35,288 nucleotides of DNA from Leptospiraceae bacterium (GTDB taxonomy: Bacteria > Spirochaetota > Leptospiria > Leptospirales > Leptonemataceae): NCBI GenBank assembly GCA_020441005.1, contig JAGRNA010000049.1:1-35288 (forward strand), given 5' to 3'. Of the stretch, positions 1 through 8,392 are shown in pieces. The position numbers were made by a program, and so were the translations under genes. The notes under the pieces are model-generated. The model worked only from the letters and a program-made list of their open reading frames with translations, searched no databases and had not been told where the DNA came from. The number at the start of each line of letters is the position of its first letter. Within the stretch, counting starts at the first letter, position 1.

Positions 1-292
1 CGTGCACAGTAAAGAATGCCTGGAACCAGGCGCGGTTGCTGTATTGACTGAGCGTGCGTCTCGATACAATTTCGTTCGCACGAGCGCTGCCGAAATCACT
101 CGACGAACTGTGCATGTTCACGGGTGCGCTTGCCGGCATTTGTTTTGCACCACGGAGCACGCCGAGGTCACTGAGGATGGCGTTAGCCCTGTTAGCAGGA
201 TTGCTGCCATTACTACCCTGAACAACTGCTGTGCTCGCTGCATACGCAAGCGGTCCTCGAGTGCTGGCGCCACTTTCGGCTGTGGCAGCAGT
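1..292 (-). other. unassigned left edge with two open minus-strand frames
   Basis: No gene is firmly assigned here. On the minus strand the frame of the upstream methyltransferase stays open after its TAG stop for 97 further codons, to the window edge, with ordinary codon choice and a Ser/Ala/Asn-rich peptide, but without an early start codon. A second minus-strand frame (118-243) encodes a 41-residue peptide from an ATG, whose first part (MQRAQQLFRVVMAAILLTGL) looks like a signal peptide. The region may hold the start of a gene that leaves the window, possibly with a frameshift, or only chance open frames. A plus-strand frame is open over 2-562, but it runs antisense to the methyltransferase and looks like a shadow. 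Confidence 0.3.
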
Positions 293-1054
293 CTATCGAG
301 ACAAATCCAGACCAGTGATAGTACCCGCCGCGCCCCCCTGATTGCCGGTTTGCAAGGTGTAGCAGCGGCTGACTACCAGACCCCGCCACCAACTGGCTTC
401 TGCCAGGATCGTCCAGTTCTGCGGGGGCAGGACAGTTTGCCAATCGGGCAGAGTTCCGGCGCTGATGTGGCAGCTAATCCTGAAAAAGCGGTAGAGCGAC
501 CAGACAATCAATCGCTGCCACCAGCTGGAATTGGGCCGGACTGCAAAGTCACAAAAGAATAAACGACCGCCGGGATTCAATTTGTTCTGGATGCTGTTGA
601 TCTGCTGTTGCAATTCCGCCGGATCGAACAAGTCGAGATAAAAATTAGCGCTGATAGCGTCAAAGCGCTGCTCTGGCGGTACTTGTGCAATGGGCGCCTG
701 AATCCAGGTTACATTTGGCGCAGTCCTGCTCCGTATCATTTGTTTTTGCTGCCAGGCTCGCAGTTTCTGCTGCGCTTTAAGAATCATGGATCCGGAAATA
801 TCCAGAAAGGCAATGCGGCCTTGAAAGCCGCGCTCTAGTATGTCGATTAAAAAGCGGCCGCTGCCGCCGCCCAGGATTAAGAGGCTCTCTGCGGCAAGCA
901 ACCGTTGGACATGCGCCAGGCGTGCTCTGGATAGTAAAGATCCTGAAGTGAAGAAAAGCAAGGCATCGTAAAAGCGGGCCAGGCGGTCAAATCCCCGCCT
1001 GATCAAGAACTGCTGATCCCGGTTAGCTGCCTGGCCGGAAAGCCGGCTTGTCAT
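293..1054 (-). CDS. class I SAM-dependent methyltransferase
   Basis: A 253-residue soluble protein with a Rossmann-type methyltransferase core. The SAM-binding glycine loop is visible at about residues 59-68 (LLILGGGSGR), followed by an acidic end of strand 2 in AFLDISGSM and a motif-IV-like stretch (FDAISANFYLDLF). The overall pattern resembles small-molecule or quinone/lipid methyltransferases of the UbiE/Methyltransf_11 type. The substrate cannot be read from the sequence. The ATG overlaps the TGA of the upstream CheX-like gene in an ATGA arrangement, so translation is probably coupled and the two proteins share an operon. Nothing in the fold suggests CheR-type receptor methylation, so a chemotaxis role would rest only on the neighbour. 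Confidence 0.8.
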   Translation of the reverse strand: MTSRLSGQAANRDQQFLIRRGFDRLARFYDALLFFTSGSLLSRARLAHVQRLLAAESLLILGGGSGRFLIDILERGFQGRIAFLDISGSMILKAQQKLRAWQQKQMIRSRTAPNVTWIQAPIAQVPPEQRFDAISANFYLDLFDPAELQQQINSIQNKLNPGGRLFFCDFAVRPNSSWWQRLIVWSLYRFFRISCHISAGTLPDWQTVLPPQNWTILAEASWWRGLVVSRCYTLQTGNQGGAAGTITGLDLSR

Positions 1055-1620
1055 TTTGAATCCAGGTCCGGATCTGCGAGCCCTTGATTGTCATGATCGG
1101 GCCGAGCGCTGCGGCGGGGTTCGAATTTTTGCATCAATAAAATCAGGTAAAGCCGCCCCAGGTAGCGTTTCAGGCGACGGTCGCGCAAAAAGAAAATCAT
1201 GATATATTGCCGGTAGACATTCAGATCAATGGGCACCAGCTTGTTAGATAAATCATTTGGCGGTGTGATTTCCAGTTCGTAACCCCCGTCTTGCAGTTCT
1301 TCCACAATCAGGGCTGCCATCTGATTCGTGAATTCGAGCAGCACAGAGCGCGACATACCGCGCATGGCCGGATCGATTTGATAACGCTCGGCGATCCGGG
1401 GCAGCAATTTCATTTTTGTATACCCGTCCATGGCCAGAAAGATCTGACCCTTAAAGCTACCCTGCATTTCGATCTGGGCTACGCTTTCGTAGCACAAGCC
1501 CTCGTTGCGCGAAGGACCATAGGCTTCCTTTTCGGCGCTGACAAATAGCGTTTGCTTGAAGTAATCCGAGCAGACCCGCGCGCAGGTCAAGACCAGTTTC
1601 TCATCCAGTAAGGGGTCCAT
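1051..1620 (-). CDS. CheX/CheC-like phosphatase domain protein
   Basis: A 189-residue protein with the CheX-like layout: a strand-turn region (GSFKGQIFLAMD, about 54-65), then helix-forming sequence carrying the E-x-x-N signature (E96 and N99 in LLEFTNQMAALI), then the strand pair ending near residue 145. In characterised CheX proteins the Glu and Asn of this signature act on phospho-CheY, so removal of phosphate from a response regulator is the likely role. It has only one E-x-x-N helix, as in CheX, and not two as in CheC. The basic C-terminal tail (about 147-189) is outside the domain. Its start overlaps the stop of the upstream GGDEF-like gene by one base (TGATG). No other chemotaxis gene is in view, so the partner is unknown. 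Confidence 0.7.
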   Translation of the reverse strand: MDPLLDEKLVLTCARVCSDYFKQTLFVSAEKEAYGPSRNEGLCYESVAQIEMQGSFKGQIFLAMDGYTKMKLLPRIAERYQIDPAMRGMSRSVLLEFTNQMAALIVEELQDGGYELEITPPNDLSNKLVPIDLNVYRQYIMIFFLRDRRLKRYLGRLYLILLMQKFEPRRSARPDHDNQGLADPDLDSK

Positions 1621-3545
1621 CAGGGGCTCGCTTCCTGGCCGGACAAACGGACGCGGTCCCCGGGACCGCTGCGGTAACTGATGCAGGGCTGCCGGGATTC
1701 ACGCGCGATTTCCAGTTCGCGCACGCTGTCCTGAAACCAGGCCTGGGCGTTTTTGTGGTGCTGACCGGACAGGCTAATGCCGATCCGCAGAGTTAGCACG
1801 GTTTGACCTTGCGCCTGCTGTGGCAGCTCCAGCAGGCGTTGCTGCCAAAGATCCGCTTTCTCGGCCGGCCCCAATACCGCCACCGTGTCACGCGCCAGGC
1901 GAAAGAGTAGCTGATCTGCATTTAGTCGGCCCTTCCAATATGCGGCGAGGGAACGGATTGTGTTGTCATCGAACCAGGGCAGTAGCTGGATCAAAGCCAG
2001 CTGCAGGGATTCCTTGTGATGCGTCTGCACGGCAAAAGCGTGATGCAATTCCTTGCTGAATGCCAGGCTGTTATCCAGTCCGGTTAGCGGGTCGCGCGTA
2101 ACCTGCTCAAACAGGCGCAGCTGCTGCAGGGTTGCGGCATACTGCCGGATGATCTGCCAACTGCGAACAACAAAATCGCTCTGCATGAAACGGGGGATGT
2201 GTTTGATATATACAATGCCGCTGTAAAAATCGCTGCTTTGCAAGGGCAGCCACAATTGCCCGCTTCGGGTATCGAGCGAGTAGCGACCTTGCTGGATTTG
2301 CGCCAGTATGGCGCTGGTTGGCAGAATGCATTCTAATTGACTGCCACTGATAAATAGACCGCTCTGTAGTCGGGCCACGGCCTGGATTTGGTGGTCCCGG
2401 TTTTCTAGCATGATCAGGGCATCTCTGCATTGCAATCGCTCTTGCAATGTGCTCAGGAAATCGCGCGACCATTCCTTCAGGCCGGGTCGATTGACCGGCC
2501 AGCTTTCCAGTTCCACATAATTGTGCAGTTGATGGTGAAAAACCGAGCCTAAATAATCATTTGCCAGCGTATTTTCCTGAAAACCGGTTTGCCAATTCCG
2601 GGCTGCCTGCAGCTCAGTCTCGCCCAGCGGAACCGGAGGTAAATCGGCCAATTCGGTCACCGGCTGCAGGGCAGTGTCCGGTCCGGGGACTACAGACGGC
2701 AAGGAGCGATCGCCGTTTTCGGTTCGGGTTTGCAGCAGTCGGCCCATATCACGCAGGTGGGCGGGGGTCTCCAGAGCCCTTGATTGGGTATGGCTAAAGG
2801 TCAGCACGCTAGTGGCATTGGTTCGGGGACCGGCGGGCGTGTCCACTTCCCGGATCATGATCCAGTGGCCCTTGAGTCCGCGCCAGCTCAGGTAGCTCAG
2901 CCAGGCGCCGCACAGCACTAGAGCGGTAGCGAGCAGCGGCACCAGTAGGGTCGGGCTCTTGGAACCTTGCGTTTGTTGGATGCCTGGAGCAAACGGCAAC
3001 CAGGATTGCAAGTCTGCCAGCCAGCTTTGCCGGGGAGTCGTCCAGGCCCACTCCAGAAAAAGCGTTTCCGGGCTACCATCCGAGCGAATCACAATCAGGC
3101 TTTCCTGGCCCAGTTGCCAGTTTTGACCGGCGAGGGTGATGGAGTGGCGCATCCCGGGCCGGCGATCCTGCCGGCGCGCAAAGGCCTGGATTAAATCCGC
3201 TCGACTTTGGTCGCTCAGCTCGGCTTTCTTGCGCATCCGAAAAATGAGCTGGTCAGCGCCATTGTACAGAGCGGCGAATTGTAGCGGCGTACTCTGGAAC
3301 CAGAGTTTCGAGCGTTGCAGGCTGACCTCCGGGTGAGAATCGTAATAACGGTAGTTGCGGATCAAGCCTGCTAGCCGCAGGTCTGTGGGCAGTAGACTTT
3401 GATCCAGGGACTGATGAGCAACACGATCCGGATTGGCGTTGCGGGGTCGTATATATTCGTAAAACAGCCAGGCGCCGCTGAGAGCCAGCATCAAATTGGC
3501 AATCAACAGCAAAATGAGCGCGACAACTTTGAAGAACTGATTCAC
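1620..3545 (-). CDS. membrane sensor protein with degenerate GGDEF domain
   Basis: A 641-residue protein that starts with GTG and has no obvious ribosome binding site. A membrane segment lies at about residues 6-28, followed by an extracytoplasmic region of about 170 residues and a second membrane segment at about 200-222. The middle (about 330-480) looks like a GAF-type fold. The C-terminus from about 482 begins like a diguanylate cyclase (RDPLTGLDNS) and retains late GGDEF-family features (LRIGISL). The catalytic GG[D/E]EF loop is not there: the equivalent stretch reads LFRLARDTVAVLG. Cyclase activity is therefore unlikely. It may bind nucleotide or serve as a signalling scaffold for the CheX-like protein encoded next, whose start overlaps this stop by one base. 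Confidence 0.72.
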   Translation of the reverse strand: MNQFFKVVALILLLIANLMLALSGAWLFYEYIRPRNANPDRVAHQSLDQSLLPTDLRLAGLIRNYRYYDSHPEVSLQRSKLWFQSTPLQFAALYNGADQLIFRMRKKAELSDQSRADLIQAFARRQDRRPGMRHSITLAGQNWQLGQESLIVIRSDGSPETLFLEWAWTTPRQSWLADLQSWLPFAPGIQQTQGSKSPTLLVPLLATALVLCGAWLSYLSWRGLKGHWIMIREVDTPAGPRTNATSVLTFSHTQSRALETPAHLRDMGRLLQTRTENGDRSLPSVVPGPDTALQPVTELADLPPVPLGETELQAARNWQTGFQENTLANDYLGSVFHHQLHNYVELESWPVNRPGLKEWSRDFLSTLQERLQCRDALIMLENRDHQIQAVARLQSGLFISGSQLECILPTSAILAQIQQGRYSLDTRSGQLWLPLQSSDFYSGIVYIKHIPRFMQSDFVVRSWQIIRQYAATLQQLRLFEQVTRDPLTGLDNSLAFSKELHHAFAVQTHHKESLQLALIQLLPWFDDNTIRSLAAYWKGRLNADQLLFRLARDTVAVLGPAEKADLWQQRLLELPQQAQGQTVLTLRIGISLSGQHHKNAQAWFQDSVRELEIARESRQPCISYRSGPGDRVRLSGQEASP

Positions 3546-3621
3546 CGTATTTATTAACGGTCAAATCGTGTTTTTCAGCTTGTCTTTTTAGCCGCTTTGG
3601 TCAGTATTACGGATAGCTGGC

Positions 3622-4209
3622 ATGACCAAATCTCCTGCTCATAGCTCCCTGGCAGGCCTGAAAGGCCCTCCGCTGGTGCAAGCGCTGCACGATTTACGTG
3701 ATCAGGCTATCCAGGGGAACGCGGACGCCTTGCAAGACCTGACGACCCTGCTCCAGAGCTGCCGGCAGACCGGTATCTGGCACCAGAATGGATCGCTTGC
3801 CTCGGGAGTTTTGCATGCCGTGTCCGAGTTGGGCAGCCTGAAGTCCATGCAGTCGATCGTCAGTCTGGTGCGCGGGCTACCGGATGGTGTTCCAGCCGGG
3901 GTGATCGAACTGATCGCCAATTTGCTGCCGATATACAAGAGTTTTGTACGGCCGACTCTACGGGAGTGGATTCAGCTGGAAAATGACAGTCCAGCCTATT
4001 TAATCGGGATCCAGACCATGTGTAACCTGTATATGGCGGACAAACTGGATGATGCAGAGCTGGATTATTTACAGGATCACCTGCGAAATTTTAACAGCGG
4101 CGATTACATTACCCGCCATATTGTCGATCTGGTACGTTCGGACCTGGATAGCCGCAGGGCAGTCAATCAGGACGAGTTAGAAGCAATTTACCGCGATTTG
4201 CTGGATTAA
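3622..4209 (+). CDS. helical hypothetical protein
   Basis: A 195-residue protein that I do not recognise. It has no signal peptide or membrane segment and appears almost entirely alpha-helical, with successive amphipathic helices reminiscent of HEAT/ARM-type solenoids (for example SELGSLKSMQSIVSLVRGL and GVIELIANLLPIYKSFV). This is an impression and not a repeat call. The C-terminal half is acidic. It is transcribed away from the GGDEF-like gene and converges on the LtaS-like gene: the two stop codons interlock in one palindromic TTAA at 4206-4209. The short 76-base gap to the divergent gene must hold both promoters, but I see no convincing pair of boxes. Confidence 0.75.
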   Translation: MTKSPAHSSLAGLKGPPLVQALHDLRDQAIQGNADALQDLTTLLQSCRQTGIWHQNGSLASGVLHAVSELGSLKSMQSIVSLVRGLPDGVPAGVIELIANLLPIYKSFVRPTLREWIQLENDSPAYLIGIQTMCNLYMADKLDDAELDYLQDHLRNFNSGDYITRHIVDLVRSDLDSRRAVNQDELEAIYRDLLD

Positions 4210-6272
4210 CGCCCCCAACGTTTTCTGGCTGATGAAAGGAGCGTTTTTGCCGCAGCCGAATCCGGATAGACAATGCGGTCATGCTCCAGGTAACGCGCGA
4301 ACTGGTGCAGCTGCTTGCTCTTGTACAGCATTGCATCAGCCAGCCCCGGATTTTCGGCACTGAAATCGCGTTCGATTGCCGGATGGGTACCCTTGAGCAG
4401 AAAATGCTTGCGAATATCGACCGAGTGGACCAGCAAATGCTCGCCTTCGATCAAGCCGATCAGATTGGTACTCGAACCGCCGGCATAGAATGCAAAAGAT
4501 GTATCCGGCAGGGCTGTGCGCAGCTGCCGGTCCATCAGATTGCTGCCCATAGCTGCGTACAGGCTGTCGCCGCCGGCCAGGGCCAGGACTGTGGGCAGGA
4601 TATCCAGCTGTGACGCGACGCGCGAATCGACAGCGGCCGGTATGCGTCCGGGCGCAAAGACCAACAGCGGAATATGCCGGTCTTCCAGATAATTCAGATT
4701 ACGGTGATGAGCATGATCTGCCAGAATCAGGAATACAGTGTTCTGGAACCAGGGTTTGCGGGCGCTGCGTTCCATAAACTCACCCAGTAAACGATCTGTA
4801 TAATGATAACTGTTCAGGTATTGGCTTTCTGTATCAGTGCTGGAGTATAGCGGCGGATTTTCACTATCCTGGATGTAGGGGTGGTGTGTGTTTACCGTGA
4901 AAATGGCGGCCAGAAAGGGATTGGCCGCCTGGTCCAGTTGCTGCTCGAGGGCTCTGAAGCTGTCCCGGTCATCAAAACCCCAGGGAGTGCTGTGCTGCCA
5001 ACGGCCGCTGGCCAGCAGGTTTTCGTAGCCGGTCAGGTGCTGAAAGCCCAGGTGCGGCAGGACAGTATTGAGATTGTCAAACTGCAGCTCACCACCATGT
5101 AGAAAATAGCTGCTGTATCCCTTTTGACCCAGCAGACGGGCCACGCCGCCAAAATGCTGCTGAATATCAGGCGTTCTGAGGATGGTTACGCCGGCGCGGT
5201 CGGGCAATCCGGCCAGCATACAAAATAAACCGTTAGCGCTGCGTCCACCGGAAGCGTAAAAGCGGCTGAAATACAGTCCCCTGGAGATCAAGGCATTTAG
5301 CCGGGGAGCAATCTGCGGATCACCGCCGTTGACTGCCAAAAACTTCCCGGTAAATGATTCTAAAATAATTAAAACAATATTCGGACGCCCTTGTCTGCCC
5401 GGAGTATTTTGCGGCGGCATATAGCGTAGCAGCGGCCAGCGCGGGTCTACCCAGTTTTGATTATCCACGTACTGGCTATGCACGAAGCGGATATTTTCAG
5501 CGGCTTTGAATTCCGGTTTGAATTCCGAGCCGCCGCGCAGGGAAAAGGCAACGCTGATAATTCCGTTGAGCGGCAGACTATTCAGATAGGGGGAACGGCT
5601 CTGCATGGCATCGGCGCTGCGAATGACACTGTCCCGAAAGCCGCCGCGCGCAGCAAAAACCATACACAGGAGTGCGGCCAGCCCGTAAGCGCCGGTGCTG
5701 GCGATTCTGGACAGCAGGCTGCCGCGATGAGCGGAGCTGCTGCCGGCTGGAGGCAAGGCAAACCAGCGAAAGAAGTAGTGGCCGGCCAGCATCCACAGCG
5801 GCAGGATAGAAATAAAGGTCAAAAACAAAAAGGGTGAGTCCTGCCACAAGCCGGCCAACAGAGTACCGGTGTCCCGGAAATATGCCATAAACTCCCAGCC
5901 AAAGTGCTTTTGGTTGACATTGAAGTTATAGATACTGGCCGTTAAAATCAGGATTAAAAGGCCGATCCACAGGAATTGCAGGAATTCCAGCCCGAACAAA
6001 ATGCGTCTGGTCAGGGGCGTATACGCCGAGGCCAACAGCGGTAGAAACAGGAACAGGGGCAATAGCATATAGGGCAGGGTGGCCAGATCAAATTGCAGCC
6101 CGAGCAGCATCATGGCCGCCCGGGCCAGCCAGGCTGCTTCCTCCAGGCTGGACCAGTAGCGCATCAAAAAAAACAGCCGAAAGACCAGCAGAATCGACTC
6201 AGCCAGTATTAGCCACATCAAGCTGCGTTTTAGCCATTGACCGGCGGGCGTTGCAGGGAAGGACAAGCGCAT
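4206..6272 (-). CDS. LtaS/MdoB-type membrane phosphoglycerol (or phosphoethanolamine-like) transferase
   Basis: A 688-residue protein with about five N-terminal membrane helices (about 15-210) and a C-terminal extracytoplasmic sulfatase-fold domain (about 296-640). The metal and catalytic positions of the LtaS family can be followed: E305 in IILESFTG, the nucleophile region GGRSANGLF with Ser345 where LtaS of Gram-positives has Thr, H463 in NTHHPYI, and D519-H520 in LADHAHH. Family enzymes move phosphoglycerol or related phosphoalcohol groups from lipids to surface glycans. In a diderm the likely product is a substituted periplasmic or surface glycan, as for MdoB, and not lipoteichoic acid. 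The acceptor is unknown. No partner gene overlaps it in the same direction. Confidence 0.85.
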   Translation of the reverse strand: MRLSFPATPAGQWLKRSLMWLILAESILLVFRLFFLMRYWSSLEEAAWLARAAMMLLGLQFDLATLPYMLLPLFLFLPLLASAYTPLTRRILFGLEFLQFLWIGLLILILTASIYNFNVNQKHFGWEFMAYFRDTGTLLAGLWQDSPFLFLTFISILPLWMLAGHYFFRWFALPPAGSSSAHRGSLLSRIASTGAYGLAALLCMVFAARGGFRDSVIRSADAMQSRSPYLNSLPLNGIISVAFSLRGGSEFKPEFKAAENIRFVHSQYVDNQNWVDPRWPLLRYMPPQNTPGRQGRPNIVLIILESFTGKFLAVNGGDPQIAPRLNALISRGLYFSRFYASGGRSANGLFCMLAGLPDRAGVTILRTPDIQQHFGGVARLLGQKGYSSYFLHGGELQFDNLNTVLPHLGFQHLTGYENLLASGRWQHSTPWGFDDRDSFRALEQQLDQAANPFLAAIFTVNTHHPYIQDSENPPLYSSTDTESQYLNSYHYTDRLLGEFMERSARKPWFQNTVFLILADHAHHRNLNYLEDRHIPLLVFAPGRIPAAVDSRVASQLDILPTVLALAGGDSLYAAMGSNLMDRQLRTALPDTSFAFYAGGSSTNLIGLIEGEHLLVHSVDIRKHFLLKGTHPAIERDFSAENPGLADAMLYKSKQLHQFARYLEHDRIVYPDSAAAKTLLSSARKRWGR

Positions 6273-6576
6273 AGGCCAGACTTACAGGGCGACTCGATTG
6301 ATCAAACGAATTGCAAACAACCAGGCTGCAGCTTGGAGAGCAGGCGGCGAATAGGCCGATCGTTCACCAAAATGTCATCAAAATGCAATGCTGACTCATT
6401 AGGGTGTCTGTCGAGCAAATGAGGTCAGTGGTAATCATAGTGCAAACGCGGCTAGTGCGGCCCGCTGCCAGCCGAATCTCGCCGCCGGGTGATGCGCCGC
6501 AGCGCCACCGGAGAATCAGGCGGCTTTTTTTGTCGGTCAGGTCCGCCAACGCTGACGAGCAGCTAACTGGAAAGCA
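6273..6576. other. 304-base intergenic region between divergent genes
   Basis: It separates the LtaS-like gene (minus) and the phosphoesterase gene (plus), so promoters for both should be here. No good -35/-10 pair stands out. The only clear structure is a GC-rich hairpin with a seven-T run at 6481-6531, just before the phosphoesterase gene. No convincing gene is seen on either strand. Confidence 0.6.
6481..6531 (+). terminator. hairpin with T-run in leader of the phosphoesterase gene
   Basis: GCCGCC at 6481-6486 pairs with GGCGGC at 6519-6524, directly followed by seven T. Inside the loop a second stem can form from GGTG and GCGC arms around CGCA (about 6488-6509). This has the form of an intrinsic terminator on the plus strand. 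It ends 45 bases before the next start codon and no gene precedes it on this strand, so it may be an attenuator or the end of a small RNA. I cannot match it to a known riboswitch class. Confidence 0.55.
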
Positions 6577-7386
6577 ATGAAATTTCGCAAAAACCGCGTC
6601 TATGATGCATTTTTCATTTCCGATGTGCATTATCTTGTAGACAAGAAAATCAAAAATCACCATCATAAGGAGCTGTTTCAACTACTTGATTTCTTTATTA
6701 AACGAAATATACGATTCAGGAAAGTTATTCTAGCTGGTGATATCATTGAAAACTGGTTTTTTAGCGCCGCCCGCAAATACCGCCAGAAGCAAAAGCGCTT
6801 TGACAAGCTTTTCGACCGGCTCGACTGTATCAGTGCGAAAAGGGGCAGCAAGTATTACATCATCGGCAATCATGACACCACTTCCTTTTCGATGCAGCTG
6901 CCGCCGGATATAAAGCAGTATTTACAAAAGCGCTATTATTTGATCACCGGTCACTACGAAGACCGCAACCTGATTGTGGTGCATGGTCATCAGGGACAAT
7001 ACACCCAGATCACCTGGGTCTTGCATATTGCTATTGTGCGTTTATTTCATTCCCTTGCTTTTTTGATTCCGCGGTTATTTTATTTTGCCGAAGATTTTTA
7101 CGATCGCCATTTAAACCGCGTCGATCCAGTCACCCCGGAACAAAAACTGGCCTACTATCGGCGTTTAAGTCAGCATGTGCATCAAAAGAATAAAGTCCTG
7201 ATCGCCGGGCATACCCACGATTTTTTATGTCTGCCGGAATTAAAGATGATGAATACCGGTGACTGGGTCAAAAATCGAAGCTTTATTATACGCAAATCGG
7301 GCACGTATTACGGGATGCGCTTGCTAAAACGCAAGGCAATTCAGCTTGAGTTTAGCTGGACAGACCCGGACTGGCGCGATTCTTGA
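6577..7386 (+). CDS. calcineurin-like metallophosphoesterase, LpxH/UDP-diacylglucosamine-hydrolase-like
   Basis: A 269-residue protein with every metallophosphoesterase motif in order: SDVHY (D16, H18), AGDIIEN (D55), IGNHD (N98-D100), VHGHQ (H136, H138) and AGHTH (H212, H214). The SDVH start, the helical insert between GNHD and VHGH, and the length fit the LpxH-like/YbbF group that cleaves UDP-2,3-diacylglucosamine in lipid A synthesis. Other members of this subfamily have unknown substrates, so the lipid A role is an inference. The gene stands alone, with a hairpin and T-run 45 bases upstream and a weak GGAA ribosome site. Its stop lies 8 bases from that of the convergent SH3-like gene. Confidence 0.78.
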   Translation: MKFRKNRVYDAFFISDVHYLVDKKIKNHHHKELFQLLDFFIKRNIRFRKVILAGDIIENWFFSAARKYRQKQKRFDKLFDRLDCISAKRGSKYYIIGNHDTTSFSMQLPPDIKQYLQKRYYLITGHYEDRNLIVVHGHQGQYTQITWVLHIAIVRLFHSLAFLIPRLFYFAEDFYDRHLNRVDPVTPEQKLAYYRRLSQHVHQKNKVLIAGHTHDFLCLPELKMMNTGDWVKNRSFIIRKSGTYYGMRLLKRKAIQLEFSWTDPDWRDS

Positions 7387-7394
7387 TCCGGTTG

Positions 7395-8138
7395 TTATTC
7401 TGCCTGGGCATCGACCCATAAGGCGTCAGCGTTCTTTTCCCACAGAGCCTGCCTTTGGCTGCCGTCCGGTGCCTGACAGAGCACTGGCACAAATTGCTTG
7501 AGTAAGTTTATTTTTTTGCGAGTGTCGGCGGGTTTCTCGCAGTCCGCATTTTCCAGGTCCTGGCCGCTGTGTAGCCTGGTAAAATGCAGCTGCAGGCTTT
7601 GGTCCGGCATCCGGATATAACTGCCGCTTAACGTGCTGAAATGGACTCCGGCGCAGCGTTCGTCTCCCAGGTTGACCGCGCTATCATACCGTTCCTCGAC
7701 CCCCGCATCGCTGTCAAAGTTCTGCGTTTCTGAATACTCGGAGTAGGTACTGGGATCACAGCCCATTGTCCCCTTGGAGAATGAGCGGCCTTCCAGTTTG
7801 AATTCAGCAACCGGCCAGGTAAAGCCTCCAAAAATCCAGCCGACTTTGGCGTTGTACCGCGTCTGGTACCAGCTGCCCTTATGTTCCAGAATGGTTTCTG
7901 TTGGCCCTTCGGCTATGAGCGGCACAATACTGCCCCGGGGTACTACATCCAGCCTGGCACTGCTGCGACTGGCTTCAGCCCGCAGGACCAGACCGGCCTC
8001 TGGTCTGACTACTAAAAGAGTCGCCGAATCGTTTTTGTCAGCAATGGAACAGCGGCCGACAAATGCGCCGCTGATGATCAGGGCAAACAAAATCCCAACC
8101 CGGTGCCAATCGTTGTTGTTTGTAGTGGTGATGCTCAT
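7395..8138 (-). CDS. exported protein with bacterial SH3-like domain
   Basis: A 247-residue protein. The N-terminus carries one hydrophobic stretch (about 14-29, ending SGAFVGRC) that should act as a signal peptide or anchor. Cys30 sits in a poor lipobox because Arg precedes it, so lipidation is uncertain. Residues about 40-108 match an SH3b/SH3_3 pattern (GLVLRAEASRSSARLDVVP, then WYQTRYNAKVGWIFGGF). Such domains usually bind peptidoglycan or peptide ligands in the envelope. The rest is Cys-containing and of unknown fold: C126, C162, C199 and C218 could form disulfides. I cannot name a specific function. It is convergent with the phosphoesterase gene. Confidence 0.7.
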   Translation of the reverse strand: MSITTTNNNDWHRVGILFALIISGAFVGRCSIADKNDSATLLVVRPEAGLVLRAEASRSSARLDVVPRGSIVPLIAEGPTETILEHKGSWYQTRYNAKVGWIFGGFTWPVAEFKLEGRSFSKGTMGCDPSTYSEYSETQNFDSDAGVEERYDSAVNLGDERCAGVHFSTLSGSYIRMPDQSLQLHFTRLHSGQDLENADCEKPADTRKKINLLKQFVPVLCQAPDGSQRQALWEKNADALWVDAQAE

Positions 8139-8293
8139 TGATACAGTATTCCTTGCTCCGGGTAGTGTGGGTCATTTTCCCATCAGGCGGCAGTTAGCGG
8201 CCCGCAAATTGTACTCGGTAGTTCTGCGTCTCCGGTGTCAACCAGGCTTTAGGGACCCGCTATTAACAATGCCCCGTGACCGACAATGTCCCC

Positions 8294-8322
8294 TTGACAA
8301 TCGACACTACCGTGAATCTCAT
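8294..8322 (+). promoter_or_regulatory. candidate sigma-70 promoter for the TPM-domain gene
   Basis: TTGACA at 8294-8299 is a perfect -35 box. After 17 bases comes TCTCAT (8317-8322), which matches four of six -10 positions. Transcription would begin near 8329, giving a leader of about 64 bases to the ATG at 8393, but only about 13 bases to the alternative ATG at 8342. Confidence 0.45.
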
Positions 8323-8392
8323 AGTTCTGTAATCGAGCATTATGCGGCTGCAAGCAGCCCGAATAGCCCGTTCACGAAAAGATAAAAAACAA

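Noticed and set aside
2-562. A 186-codon plus-strand open frame at the left edge
   Set aside because: It runs antisense to the C-terminal part of the methyltransferase, has Cys/Arg/Thr-rich composition with no domain, and lacks a ribosome site.
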